Shown here one piece after another: positions 1-10,722 of a DNA stretch of 10,722 bases. Every line of letters begins with the position of its first letter. The first letter of the stretch is position 1. The notes under the pieces were generated by a model, which did no database searches, was not told the origin of the DNA, and worked only from the letters and a program-made list of their open reading frames with translations. The DNA is taken from NCBI GenBank assembly GCA_019236085.1, contig JAFAJR010000053.1:1-10722 (forward strand), in the 5' to 3' direction. A program made the translations under genes and the position numbers. The stretch comes from Candidatus Dormiibacterota bacterium (GTDB lineage Bacteria > Chloroflexota > Dormibacteria > Aeolococcales > Aeolococcaceae).

Positions 1-2071
1 CCCGCACCTCGACTCCGTGGTCCTTGAGATACGCGGCCGCCGGGCTGGCGCTGTGGATCGTGCCGGCAGGGGAGATGTGGTCGGTGGTGATGGAATCGCC
101 GAGCAGGGCCAGCACCCGGGCGCCGCTGACATCCGCCGGCGGCGCCGGCTCGGCGGGCAGGTCGACGAAGAAGGTGGGCTCGCGGACGTAGGTCGACTGC
201 GGGTCCCATTCGAAGAGGTCGCCCGACGGCGCCGGCAGCTCCTGCCAGTGCTCGTCGCCCTCGAAGATGCGGGCGTACTCGCTGTTGAACAGGTCCTTGG
301 CCACCCCGGCGGCGACGGCGTCGGCCACCTCCTGGGTTGACGGCCAGAGCTCGCGGAGGAAGACGCCCCGCCCCTGCGGGTCTATCCCCAGCGGCTCGCT
401 GGTGAGGTCGATGTCCAGCCGCCCTGCCAGCGCATAGGCCACCACTAGCGGCGGCGATGCCAGGTAGGCAGCCTTCACCTGCGGATGGATGCGCCCCTCG
501 AAGTTGCGGTTCCCGCTGAGCACCGCGGCGACGGCGAGGTCGTCGCGCTCCACCCGGGCCGCAACCTCGTCGGGCAGCGGCCCGCTGTTGCCGATGCAGG
601 TGGTGCACCCATACCCGACGAGGTTGAAGCGCAGCCGGTCGAGGGGCTCGAGCAACCCGGCCCGTTCCAGGTAGTCGGTGACCACACGCGACCCCGGGGC
701 GAGCGAGGTCTTCACATGCTCCGGGGTCGAGAGGCCGTGCTCCACCGCCTTGCGGGCGACCAGCCCCGCAGCCATCATCACCGCCGGGTTGGAGGTGTTG
801 GTGCACGACGTGATGGCGGCTATCACCACCGAGCCGTCGTGCAGCGCGCCATCGCCATCGCCGTTGCGCGCGCCGTCGCTGTGCCACACGTCGGTGAAGG
901 ACTGCCAGACCCGCGGCAGAGGCACCCGGTCCTGCGGCCGTTTGGGGCCGGCAAGGCTGGGTTCGACGCCGGCGAGGTCGAGCTCGAGCAGCTCGCTGAA
1001 ACGCGGTGTCGCCGCGCCGTCGACGCGGAACATCCCCTGCTCTTTGCTGTAGCGCTCCACCAGGTCCACCTGGGCTGGGTCGCGGCCGGTGTCCCGCAGG
1101 TACCTCAGGGTCTGGTCGTCCACCGGGAAGAGCGACGCCGTGGCGCCCATCTCCGGCGACATGTTGGACAGCGTGGCCCGGTCCGGCACGGACATCGAGG
1201 ACAGGCCGTCGCCGCAGAACTCCACGAACTTGTTGACCACGCCGTGCTTGCGCAGCATCTCTGTGAGCGTCAGCACCAGGTCGGTTGCCGTCGTTCCTGG
1301 CAGCAACGCGTTGACGAAGCGCACCCCGACCACCACCGGCGTGAGCAGGAACAGCGGCTGTCCCAGCATGCAGGCCTCCGCCTCGATGCCGCCGACTCCC
1401 CAGCCGAGCACGCCGATGCCGTTGACCATCGGGGTATGTGAGTCGGTGCCCACCAGGGTGTCCGGTAGCGCAACGTTGGTGCCATCGATGTCACGAACCT
1501 GAACGACGCGGGCCAGGTACTCGAGGTTGACCTGGTGCACGATGCCCATGCCGGGTGGCACCACGCTGAAGCCCTTGAAAGCCTGCTGCGCCCAGCGCAG
1601 CAGCACGTACCGTTCCCCGTTGCGCTCGTACTCGCGGCTGATGTTCCGCTCATAGGCGTCGGGGCTGCCGAAGGCGTCGACCTGCACCGAGTGGTCGACC
1701 ACTAGGTCGACGGGGATCTGCGGGTCGACGCGGCGCGGGTCGCCGCCGGCGCGGGCCACGGCAGCACGCATGGCGGCCAGGTCGACGACGGCGGGGACAC
1801 CCGTGAAGTCTTGGAGCAGCACCCGTGCCGGCATGAAGGGACGTTCGTGGTCGTTCTGCGGTGGCGTCCCACTCCACGAGGTGAGCGCTTCCACGTCGCC
1901 GTCGCGGACGAAGCGCTCGCCGGCGTGCCGCAGCACATTCTCCAAAAGCACCTTGACCGTGACCGGCAACGGCCCGGCGTCGCCGCCGCCACGCTCAGCC
2001 AGCGCACTCAGGGAGTAGTAGTCGACACCGTCGTGCAGTGGCTTGCGCACGCCAAGGTTGTCGACAGCCAT
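1..2071 (-). CDS. acnA: Aconitate hydratase (aconitase A type), C-terminus cut by window edge
   Basis: This gene encodes cytoplasmic aconitase, the TCA-cycle [4Fe-4S] enzyme that interconverts citrate and isocitrate through cis-aconitate. The reverse strand reads without a stop from an ATG at 2071 to the window edge, giving 690 complete codons; AcnA proteins are usually about 890-930 residues. The product starts MAVDNLGVRKPL. Family motifs appear in order: VDHSVQVD, the GTDSHTPMVNGIG segment, SCTNTSNP carrying Cys423, and YGCTTCIGNSGPL carrying Cys489 and Cys492. These three cysteines are the expected cluster ligands. Near the edge, LGDSITTDHISPAG marks the start of the C-terminal swivel domain, most of which lies outside the window. 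A GAGG ribosome-binding core sits four bases before the ATG. The gene follows ccdA on the same strand after 43 bases, so co-transcription is possible. The identification is very secure; the choice of start is slightly less so. Confidence 0.97.
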   Translation of the reverse strand, partial: MAVDNLGVRKPLHDGVDYYSLSALAERGGGDAGPLPVTVKVLLENVLRHAGERFVRDGDVEALTSWSGTPPQNDHERPFMPARVLLQDFTGVPAVVDLAAMRAAVARAGGDPRRVDPQIPVDLVVDHSVQVDAFGSPDAYERNISREYERNGERYVLLRWAQQAFKGFSVVPPGMGIVHQVNLEYLARVVQVRDIDGTNVALPDTLVGTDSHTPMVNGIGVLGWGVGGIEAEACMLGQPLFLLTPVVVGVRFVNALLPGTTATDLVLTLTEMLRKHGVVNKFVEFCGDGLSSMSVPDRATLSNMSPEMGATASLFPVDDQTLRYLRDTGRDPAQVDLVERYSKEQGMFRVDGAATPRFSELLELDLAGVEPSLAGPKRPQDRVPLPRVWQSFTDVWHSDGARNGDGDGALHDGSVVIAAITSCTNTSNPAVMMAAGLVARKAVEHGLSTPEHVKTSLAPGSRVVTDYLERAGLLEPLDRLRFNLVGYGCTTCIGNSGPLPDEVAARVERDDLAVAAVLSGNRNFEGRIHPQVKAAYLASPPLVVAYALAGRLDIDLTSEPLGIDPQGRGVFLRELWPSTQEVADAVAAGVAKDLFNSEYARIFEGDEHWQELPAPSGDLFEWDPQSTYVREPTFFVDLPAEPAPPADVSGARVLALLGDSITTDHISPAGTIHSASPAAAYLKDHGVEVR

Positions 2072-2081
2072 CTCACCTCAC
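2072..2081 (-). promoter_or_regulatory. Ribosome-binding site of aconitase
   Basis: Read on the minus strand, the ten bases before the aconitase ATG are GTGAGGTGAG. The core GAGG lies four bases from the start codon, which is tight but usable. It supports ATG 2071 as the start. The whole gap back to the end of ccdA (2072-2114) is only 43 bases, and I see no clear hairpin terminator in it. Confidence 0.5.
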
Positions 2082-2114
2082 ATATTGGCACTCGGCGACG
2101 CCGCGTCTCGCCGG

Positions 2115-2855
2115 TCAGTGGGCAGTCGACAGCTGTGCCAGGTAGGAGGTGAGGTGGCTGTACGCCCCGGTGGCGACCAGCACCCCCAGGCCGACAGTGG
2201 CGATTCCCCCGGCCAGCGTGAGCGGCCGGGCGAGGCGGGCGACCCGCCGGGGAAGCTCCGGCAGCGACGCCCAGAGCAGCGCCACGATGACGAAGGGCAT
2301 CCCCAAGCCGAACGAGTAGGCGATCAGCAGCACCGCTCCCGTGAGGGCGTGGGCAGACAGGGCGGCCAGCGTCAGGGCCGCAGCCAGGTAGGGCCCGACG
2401 CACGGCGTCCATCCCAGGCCGAAGACCGCTCCCACCAGGAAGGCCCCGGCCACGCCACGCCGCTGCAGCCGGTCGGGCAGGCGCAGGCCGCGGACGCGCT
2501 CCAGGGCACCGATCCTGACAACGCCGCAGATGGCGAGGCCGAACAGCGCCACCAGCACACCGCCGGCGATCTCCACCGCGCGCCCCGACGCGCCTTGTGG
2601 CGCCGTGACCTTGGCGAGGCTGCCCGCGCTGAGCCCAAGGATGACGAAGACAACCGTGAAGCCGGCCACGTACAGCAGCGAGCCGGCAAGCAGGCGCAGC
2701 CGGAAGCTGTGGCGCCGCCGGTCGTCGGCCAGGTCGGCAGCGCCGGCACCCGAGACGCACGCCAGGTAGGCCGGCAGCAGCGGGACTGTGCACGGCGCGA
2801 CGAAGGACGCGAGGCCGGCGACGAACGTGGCCGCCAGGGCTCCGATCGTGAGCAT
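2115..2855 (-). CDS. ccdA: CcdA/DsbD-family transmembrane thiol-disulfide electron carrier
   Basis: This 246-residue integral membrane protein belongs to the CcdA/DsbD transmembrane family, which passes reducing equivalents from cytoplasmic thioredoxin across the membrane to extracytoplasmic thiol proteins, often for cytochrome c maturation. About six hydrophobic segments are visible, near residues 4-26, 54-77, 93-114, 133-157, 167-193 and 211-232. The two signature cysteines lie in VAPCTVPLLPAYLA (Cys22) and GWTPCVGPYLAA (Cys152), as expected for the membrane-embedded redox pair. The length is normal for a stand-alone CcdA. The start overlaps the stop of the upstream thioredoxin-fold gene by one base (TGATG). 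No Shine-Dalgarno sequence precedes it, so it is probably translationally coupled and its product likely reduces that neighbour. The symbol reflects the family; the cellular substrate is not shown by the sequence. Confidence 0.93.
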   Translation of the reverse strand: MLTIGALAATFVAGLASFVAPCTVPLLPAYLACVSGAGAADLADDRRRHSFRLRLLAGSLLYVAGFTVVFVILGLSAGSLAKVTAPQGASGRAVEIAGGVLVALFGLAICGVVRIGALERVRGLRLPDRLQRRGVAGAFLVGAVFGLGWTPCVGPYLAAALTLAALSAHALTGAVLLIAYSFGLGMPFVIVALLWASLPELPRRVARLARPLTLAGGIATVGLGVLVATGAYSHLTSYLAQLSTAH

Positions 2856-3904
2856 CAGCCGAAGGTGAAGGTATAGAGCTCGAACCCGGCGGGCACTGTG
2901 AGGTCGATAAGGTTGTAGCCGGGCTTCTCACCGGTGATCAGATGGAAGAGGTCCTCCCGGGACACGGTCAGCCTGGATCCGGGATCGGCCGGCCCCTGGA
3001 GCGAAACCGGCACCGGCGCTCCGTCCACCGAGACCTCAACGCTGAGCAGGTGCCCGCTCTCGGTTCCGGCTACCACATACACCGAGTCCGCCTGGAAGTT
3101 GAGCCGCACGTGGCCGGCGCTCGCCGCCACCAGGTACTGCCCCTCGTCGATCCAGGAACCCGTCACCTGGATGGCGTCGTCCTGGGCCGGCGGCCCGTGG
3201 TCCGGGTAGTAGGCCGCCTGGCCCTTGGTGCCGTACGCGGCTCCGTCGGCGAGCTGGCCCCGGTCGCTCCCGGCATACAGCTCGGGCGTGGTGTCCTCCG
3301 GCACCGGCGTCCCCACCGGTCCGCTCACCGCCGTGATCCCAAGGAGCTGCGCCACAGCCTGGTCGGTCTCGGCGTAGTTGCCCTCCCCGAAGTTGGTGTA
3401 GGCGATGCGTCCCTGCTGGTCGATCAGGTACTCCGCCGGCCAGTACTCGTTCTGGTACGCATTCCAGGTGGCCATCTGCGAATCCACGGCCACCGGCCAG
3501 GTGACGCCGAGGCGCCGCACCGCGGACTGGACGTTGGCCACCACCTTCTCGAAGTCGAACTCGGGTGAGTGCACGCCGACCACCACCAGCCCCTTGTCGG
3601 CGTACTCGGCCACCAGCTGTTGCAGGTGAGGGATGGTGCGCACGCAGTTGACACAGGAGAAGGTCCAGAAGTCGACAAGCACCACGTGGCCGTGCAGCGA
3701 CGCGAGGGTGAGCGGCGGCGAGTTGATCCAGGCGTCGATGCCGGTGAAGTCCGGGGCCTGCGGCCGCTCCGACACGGGGGCGACCGTGTCCCCGGAGGCG
3801 CTGCCGGTCACCGTCGCCGGCATCGGCGAGCGCACCACTGTGAAGACGACCAGGGCGGCGATGAGCAGCAGTACTACCCCCAGCGCGATCCGAAACCTGG
3901 TCAT
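2855..3904 (-). CDS. Membrane-anchored TlpA-like thioredoxin with DipZ-type C-terminal domain
   Basis: This 349-residue extracytoplasmic thiol-redox protein resembles the soluble half of mycobacterial DipZ. Residues 6-24 form a hydrophobic signal anchor after a short basic N-terminus, and there is no lipobox cysteine. A thioredoxin fold of the TlpA/AhpC-TSA type follows at about 50-190: the active site CVNC is at Cys84 and Cys87 in WTFSCVNCVRTIPHL, and the likely cis-proline loop is YWPAEYLID (Pro156). The segment TPELYAG (about 206-212) opens a beta-rich domain (about 240-349) matching the carbohydrate-binding-module-like C-terminus known for DipZ. The ATG at 3904 was chosen because the hydrophobic anchor follows at once; the Shine-Dalgarno match is weak (AGAAG). 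The frame stays open for 695 more codons upstream, opposite glgE, but that is an antisense artefact. The downstream ccdA start overlaps the stop, so the two very likely work as a pair. Confidence 0.9.
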   Translation of the reverse strand: MTRFRIALGVVLLLIAALVVFTVVRSPMPATVTGSASGDTVAPVSERPQAPDFTGIDAWINSPPLTLASLHGHVVLVDFWTFSCVNCVRTIPHLQQLVAEYADKGLVVVGVHSPEFDFEKVVANVQSAVRRLGVTWPVAVDSQMATWNAYQNEYWPAEYLIDQQGRIAYTNFGEGNYAETDQAVAQLLGITAVSGPVGTPVPEDTTPELYAGSDRGQLADGAAYGTKGQAAYYPDHGPPAQDDAIQVTGSWIDEGQYLVAASAGHVRLNFQADSVYVVAGTESGHLLSVEVSVDGAPVPVSLQGPADPGSRLTVSREDLFHLITGEKPGYNLIDLTVPAGFELYTFTFG

Positions 3905-4024
3905 GACTTCTGCTACGTTACTTCGGCCAGGCCGGACGTCCTCCCCTTCACGACACGCGAGGTAGCAGCAGCGTCCCGCACTCACACAGACCGCCGGCCG
4001 CCGTCCGCGCCGCTCGCTGATGGC
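3905..4024. promoter_or_regulatory. Divergent intergenic region between the redox genes and the glgE operon
   Basis: This is the only substantial non-coding gap in the window, 120 bases if glgE starts at 4025. The minus-strand redox operon and the plus-strand glgE operon start on opposite sides of it, so promoters for both should lie here or just inside the first genes. I do not see convincing -35/-10 pairs on either strand. A seven-base inverted repeat, CTGCTAC at 3910-3916 and GTAGCAG at 3962-3968, flanks the middle. It could be an operator half-site pair or chance. The promoter role is inferred from gene layout only. Confidence 0.45.
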
Positions 4025-6000
4025 GTGTTGGGGGACCGGCGGCGGGTCTTCGTTGCCGAGATCCGTCCCGTGGTGGATGGCGGGGCACTGGAGGCCAAAG
4101 CCATCCAGGGTGTGCCGCTCCCGGTGCGCGCCACGCTGGTCGCCGACGGCCACGACCCGCTTGTCGCCTGGGTGCGCCATGGGCCGGGCGAACCGCCCGC
4201 CGGCCCGGGAAGTGTGCCGCCGCGGCGGGCCGGCGAGGAGCCGATGCTCGCTGAGGGCAACGACCGCTACGTGGCCTGGCTGACCGCGCCGGCAACCGGC
4301 CAGTGGTGGTTCTCGGTCTGCGGGATGCCGGACGACTACGGCGCCTGGCTGCGCGACCTCCGCATCCGCTTCCTCGCCGGACAGGACATCACGCTGGAGC
4401 TGGAGGAGGGGGTGCTCATGGCCCGGCACCGGCTCGGGCTTCGCGGTGTCCCAGCCGCGGACCGGGCGGCGCTGCGCTCCCTGGTGAAAACGCTCCGGGC
4501 GGGAGACGCCGAGGCCCGGCTGGTCGCCGCCGAGCAGCCGGCGGTGGTCGAGCTCATGCGCCGGACCGCTGACCGCAGCTTCGCCACGGTCTCGCCGGCG
4601 CTCCCGCTGTGGGTCGACAGGCCCCGGGCAGGATTCTCCGCCTGGTACGAGATGTTCCCCCGCTCGGAGGGCGCCGACCCGCCGCGCAGCGGCACGTTTC
4701 GCAGCGCCGAGGGCCGGCTCTCGATGATCGCGTCGATGGGCTTCGACATTGTCTATCTGCCGCCCATCCACCCGATCGGCACGGCCCACCGCAAGGGGCG
4801 CAACAACTCGCTCGAGGTGCAGAGCGGCGACCCGGGCAGCCCATGGGCCATCGGCGGCGCCGGCGGCGGCCACTCCGCTGTGCACCCCGACCTGGGCACG
4901 CTGGATGACTTCGACCACTTCGTCGCCGCGGCCCGCGAGGCGGGGCTGGAGGTGGCCCTCGACTACGCCCTGCAGTGCAGCCCGGACCATCCCTGGGTCA
5001 CTGAGCACCCCCAGTGGTTCCGCCACCGGCCCGACGGATCCATCCGCTACGCGGAGAACCCGCCCAAGCGCTACCAGGACATCTATCCGATCAACTTCGA
5101 CACCGACGACGCGGCTGCGCTGTGGATCGCGCTGCGCGACGTCATGCTCTTCTGGGCTCGTCGAGGGGTGCGCGCTTTCCGCGTCGACAATCCCCACACC
5201 AAGCCATTCCGGTTCTGGGAATGGCTGCTGCGTGAGGTGCGCGGCGCCTATCCCGAAGCGATCTTCCTCGCCGAGGCGTTCACGCGTCCAGCTGTGATGC
5301 AGCGGCTGGCAAAGCTCGGCTTCTCGCAGTCCTACACGTATTTCACGTGGCGCAACAGCAAGTGGGAGCTCGAGGAGTATTTGCGCGAGCTGGCACAAAC
5401 GGCCGAAGCCGATTGGTTCAGACCCAACTTCTGGGTGAACACGCCGGACATCCTGCACGCCGCGCTGCAGCACGGCGGCCCGTCCGCCTTCCGCATGCGC
5501 GCCGCGATCGCGGCAATCACCGGCCCCTCGTGGGGAATGTACAGCGGCTACGAGCTGCTGGAGAGCACCGCGCTGCGCGAGGGTAGCGAGGAGTATCTCG
5601 ACTCTGAGAAGTACCAGCTGAAGCCGCGTGACTGGAACGCACCCTGGTCTATCGCCCCCTTCATCGCCACGCTCAATGCCATCCGCCGCCGCCACGAGAC
5701 GGCGATCGCCCAGCTGCACACGCTGCACGTCCATCACGTGAGCGGCGACAACCTGCTGTGCGTCAGCAGGAGCAGCATCGACCGCTCCGACGTCCTGCTC
5801 CTGGTGGTGAACCTCGACCCGCATCAGACCCACGACGGCGTCACCTGGCTCGACCTTGACGCGCTGGGCATCAGCGCGACGCGTCCCTTCGAGGCGGATG
5901 ACGAGTTGAGCGGCGAGACGTTCACCTGGCAGGGCCCCGAGAACTACGTGCGGCTCGACCCGTCCTGGCGCGTGGCACACGTGCTGCATCTGCGCCAGTC

Positions 6001-6004
<4 letters not shown>
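4025..6004 (+). CDS. glgE: GlgE, alpha-1,4-glucan:maltose-1-phosphate maltosyltransferase (GH13_3)
   Basis: GlgE transfers maltosyl units from alpha-maltose 1-phosphate to the non-reducing end of alpha-1,4-glucans and is the polymerase of the GlgE pathway in the cytoplasm. From GTG 4025 the product is 659 residues, normal for the family. It has an N-terminal beta-sandwich region (AEIRPVVDGG), then the GH13 barrel. Diagnostic motifs include VYLPPIHPIG, HRKGRNNS, ENPPKRYQDIYP (Asn345, Lys348 and Tyr350, matching residues I recall as binding the donor phosphate), FRVDNPHTKP with nucleophile Asp388, LAEAFTRP with acid/base Glu417, and NTPDILH with Asp475. The Asp-to-Glu spacing of 29 equals that of Streptomyces GlgE. 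The frame continues upstream to 3569, but that part overlaps the divergent redox gene. GTG 4025 (or TTG 4028) is the last plausible start before conserved sequence, though no ribosome-binding site is clear. Its stop overlaps treS by four bases. Confidence 0.96.
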
Positions 6005-9157
<3,153 letters not shown>

Positions 9158-9161
<4 letters not shown>

Positions 9162-10722
9162 CGCCACAACCGCCGCCGCGCGACTGGAGCGCGGAGATGG
9201 AGGCACTGCGCAGCGGGACGCACCGCGACCCGCATTCGCTGCTGGGCGTCCACCCCCAGGGGGCGTCGACAGTGGTGCGTGCATTTCACCCGGATGCAGT
9301 CGAGGCCCAGGTGGCGCACACAGGCGGTGTCGTCGCCATGCAGCGCATCCACGGTGGTGGACTGTTCGAAGCAGCGGTGCCGGTGTCGGACCTCAGCGGC
9401 TACCGGCTGCGCTTTCGCACGCAGTCCGCTGCCTGGGAGGCTGAGGATCCGTATCGCTTCCTGCCCACGCTCGGCGACCTCGACCTGCATCTGATCGGCG
9501 AGGGCAGCCACCGTGAGCTGTGGCGGCGGCTGGGCGCGCGGGTCATCGAGCACCAAGGGGTGAGCGGCACCGCGTTTGCCGTGTGGGCGCCGAACGCGCG
9601 TGGCATCCACCTGGTGAGCGACGCGAATTACTGGGACGAGCGGACCTGGCCCATGCGCTCGCTGGGGAGCTCTGGAGTTTGGGAACTTTTTGTCCCGAAC
9701 ATCGGGGCAGGCACTCGCTACAAGTTCCGTGTCACGCGTGCAGACCACATGCAGATCCTCAAGTCGGACCCCATGGCCCGCGCCACCGAGCACCCGCCGG
9801 CGACGGCGAGCGTGGTGGAGCGCTCACAGCACGTGTGGCACGACGGGGAGTGGATGCGCGACCGCGCCCACCGCGTCTGGACTGCATCGGCGATGTCGAT
9901 CTACGAGGTGCACCTGGGCTCCTGGATGCGCGGTGACGACGACCGGGCCCTCAGCTACCGGGAGGTGGCGGAGCGCCTCGCCGCGTACTGCGAGGAGATG
10001 CACTTCACCCACGTCGAGCTGCTCCCGGTGATGGAGCACCCCTTCGGTGGCTCGTGGGGATACCAGGTCACCGGTTACTACGCGCCCACGGCGCGCTTCG
10101 GCTCGCCGGACGACTTCCGCTTCTTCGTCGACCAGCTGCACCAGCGCGGCATCGGCGTGATCCTGGACTGGGTGCCGGCCCATTTCCCCAAGGATGCCTG
10201 GGCGCTGGCTCGCTTCGACGGCACGGCGCTCTACGAGCACGCCGACCCGCGGCGTGGCGAGCATCCCGATTGGGGCACCTATGTCTTCAACTACGGACGC
10301 AACGAGGTGCGCAACTTCCTGGTCGCAAACGCGCGCTACTGGGCGGAGGAGTTCCACATCGACGGGCTGCGCGTCGACGCCGTTGCGTCGATGCTGTACC
10401 TGGACTATTCCCGCCGACCCGGGCAATGGCTGCCCAATCGGTACGGCGGCCGAGAGAACCTGGAGGCGATCTCGCTGCTGCGCGAGGTGAACGAGCAGCT
10501 GCCGCAAAGCTATCCCGGCATCGTCACCATCGCCGAGGAGTCGACGGCGTGGCCCGGGGTGTCGCGGCCGACCAGCATGGGCGGGCTCGGATTCGCCTTC
10601 AAATGGAACATGGGCTGGATGCACGACACGCTCGACTACTTCTCCCAGGATTCTGTCTTCCGCCGCTACCACCATCACAAGCTGACGTTCGGCCTCTGGT
10701 ACGCGTGGTCCGAAAACTTCAT
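9158..10722 (+). CDS. glgB: GlgB, 1,4-alpha-glucan branching enzyme (GH13_9), C-terminus cut by window edge
   Basis: GlgB cuts alpha-1,4 chains and re-attaches them through alpha-1,6 bonds, branching the glucan that GlgE extends. The window holds 521 codons of an expected 720-740. An N1 domain (about 1-100, with GTHRDPHSLLGVHP near residue 20) is followed by a CBM48 domain (about 110-215, with FAVWAPNARGIHLV and LGSSGVWELFVP), then the GH13 barrel from about 240. Barrel motifs include YEVHLGSW, VELLPVMEHPFGGSWGYQ, DWVPAHFPKDAW, the region IDGLRVDAVASMLYLDY with nucleophile Asp407, and TIAEESTAWP with acid/base Glu460. The spacing of 53 equals Asp405/Glu458 of the E. coli enzyme. The GTG start overlaps the mak stop (GTGA) and has a good ribosome-binding site. 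Missing are the third catalytic Asp and the C-terminal beta domain, simply because the window ends; no frameshift is seen. Confidence 0.96.

Noticed and set aside
485..1441. A 318-codon plus-strand open frame
   Set aside because: It is antisense to aconitase across its iron-sulfur cluster motifs. The composition is typical of a shadow frame and no domain is recognisable.
2072..2114. Possible terminator or separate promoter between ccdA and aconitase
   Set aside because: The 43 bases show no clear GC-rich hairpin with a T-run and no convincing -35/-10 pair; only the ribosome-binding site is supported.
2043..2876. A 277-codon plus-strand open frame
   Set aside because: It is antisense to the ccdA gene and the aconitase start. 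Its Gln/Arg/Asp-rich translation is the usual complement of a hydrophobic membrane-protein gene.
3569..4024. In-frame upstream extension of glgE by 152 codons
   Set aside because: It overlaps the coding sequence of the divergent thioredoxin-fold gene through its conserved CVNC region, and its translation is low-complexity and unlike any GlgE N-terminus.
3905..5989. A 695-codon open frame on the minus strand opposite glgE, continuous with the thioredoxin-fold gene (1044 codons in all)
   Set aside because: It lies antisense to a well-conserved glgE. The translation is Arg/Val/Gly/His-rich without recognisable domains, and the true gene has a clear signal anchor beginning at 3904. Long antisense frames are expected in high-G+C DNA.
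9824..10678. A 284-codon minus-strand open frame
   Set aside because: It is antisense to the glgB catalytic barrel, where the plus-strand frame carries all expected motifs.

Overview
The window is a high-G+C stretch (roughly two thirds G+C, third codon positions strongly G/C) with several GTG starts and gene families typical of Actinobacteria: a DipZ-like thiol-redox pair and the four-gene GlgE alpha-glucan cluster. I infer an actinobacterium. No rRNA or tRNA is present to place it further, and Streptomyces-like gene order alone does not prove that genus.

The layout is two divergent blocks around a short intergenic region (3905-4024). The left block, on the minus strand, reads from the middle towards the left edge: a membrane-anchored thioredoxin-fold protein with a C-terminal beta-rich domain like that of DipZ (2855-3904), a CcdA/DsbD-type membrane electron-transfer protein (2115-2855, overlapping by one base as TGATG), then after 43 bases an aconitase (2071 to beyond the left edge, C-terminus missing). 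The first two genes together look like mycobacterial DipZ split in two, with the modules in the opposite order.

The right block, on the plus strand, is a tightly coupled operon: glgE (4025-6004), treS (6001-7647), mak (7644-9161) and glgB (9158 to beyond the right edge). Each junction is a four-base overlap (ATGA, GTGA, GTGA). Together the products form the GlgE pathway: TreS converts trehalose to maltose, maltokinase phosphorylates it to maltose 1-phosphate, GlgE transfers maltosyl units onto an alpha-1,4-glucan, and GlgB adds alpha-1,6 branches. The catalytic residues expected of each enzyme are visible, so the pathway appears intact.

The window is almost fully coding. I saw no mobile elements, CRISPR arrays, tRNAs, long repeats or convincing terminators. 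I also found no previously undescribed system. The points most worth a second look are the split, order-reversed DipZ pair, its C-terminal carbohydrate-binding-like domain encoded divergently from a glucan operon, a lone TTA codon in mak, and the uncertain non-ATG start of glgE.
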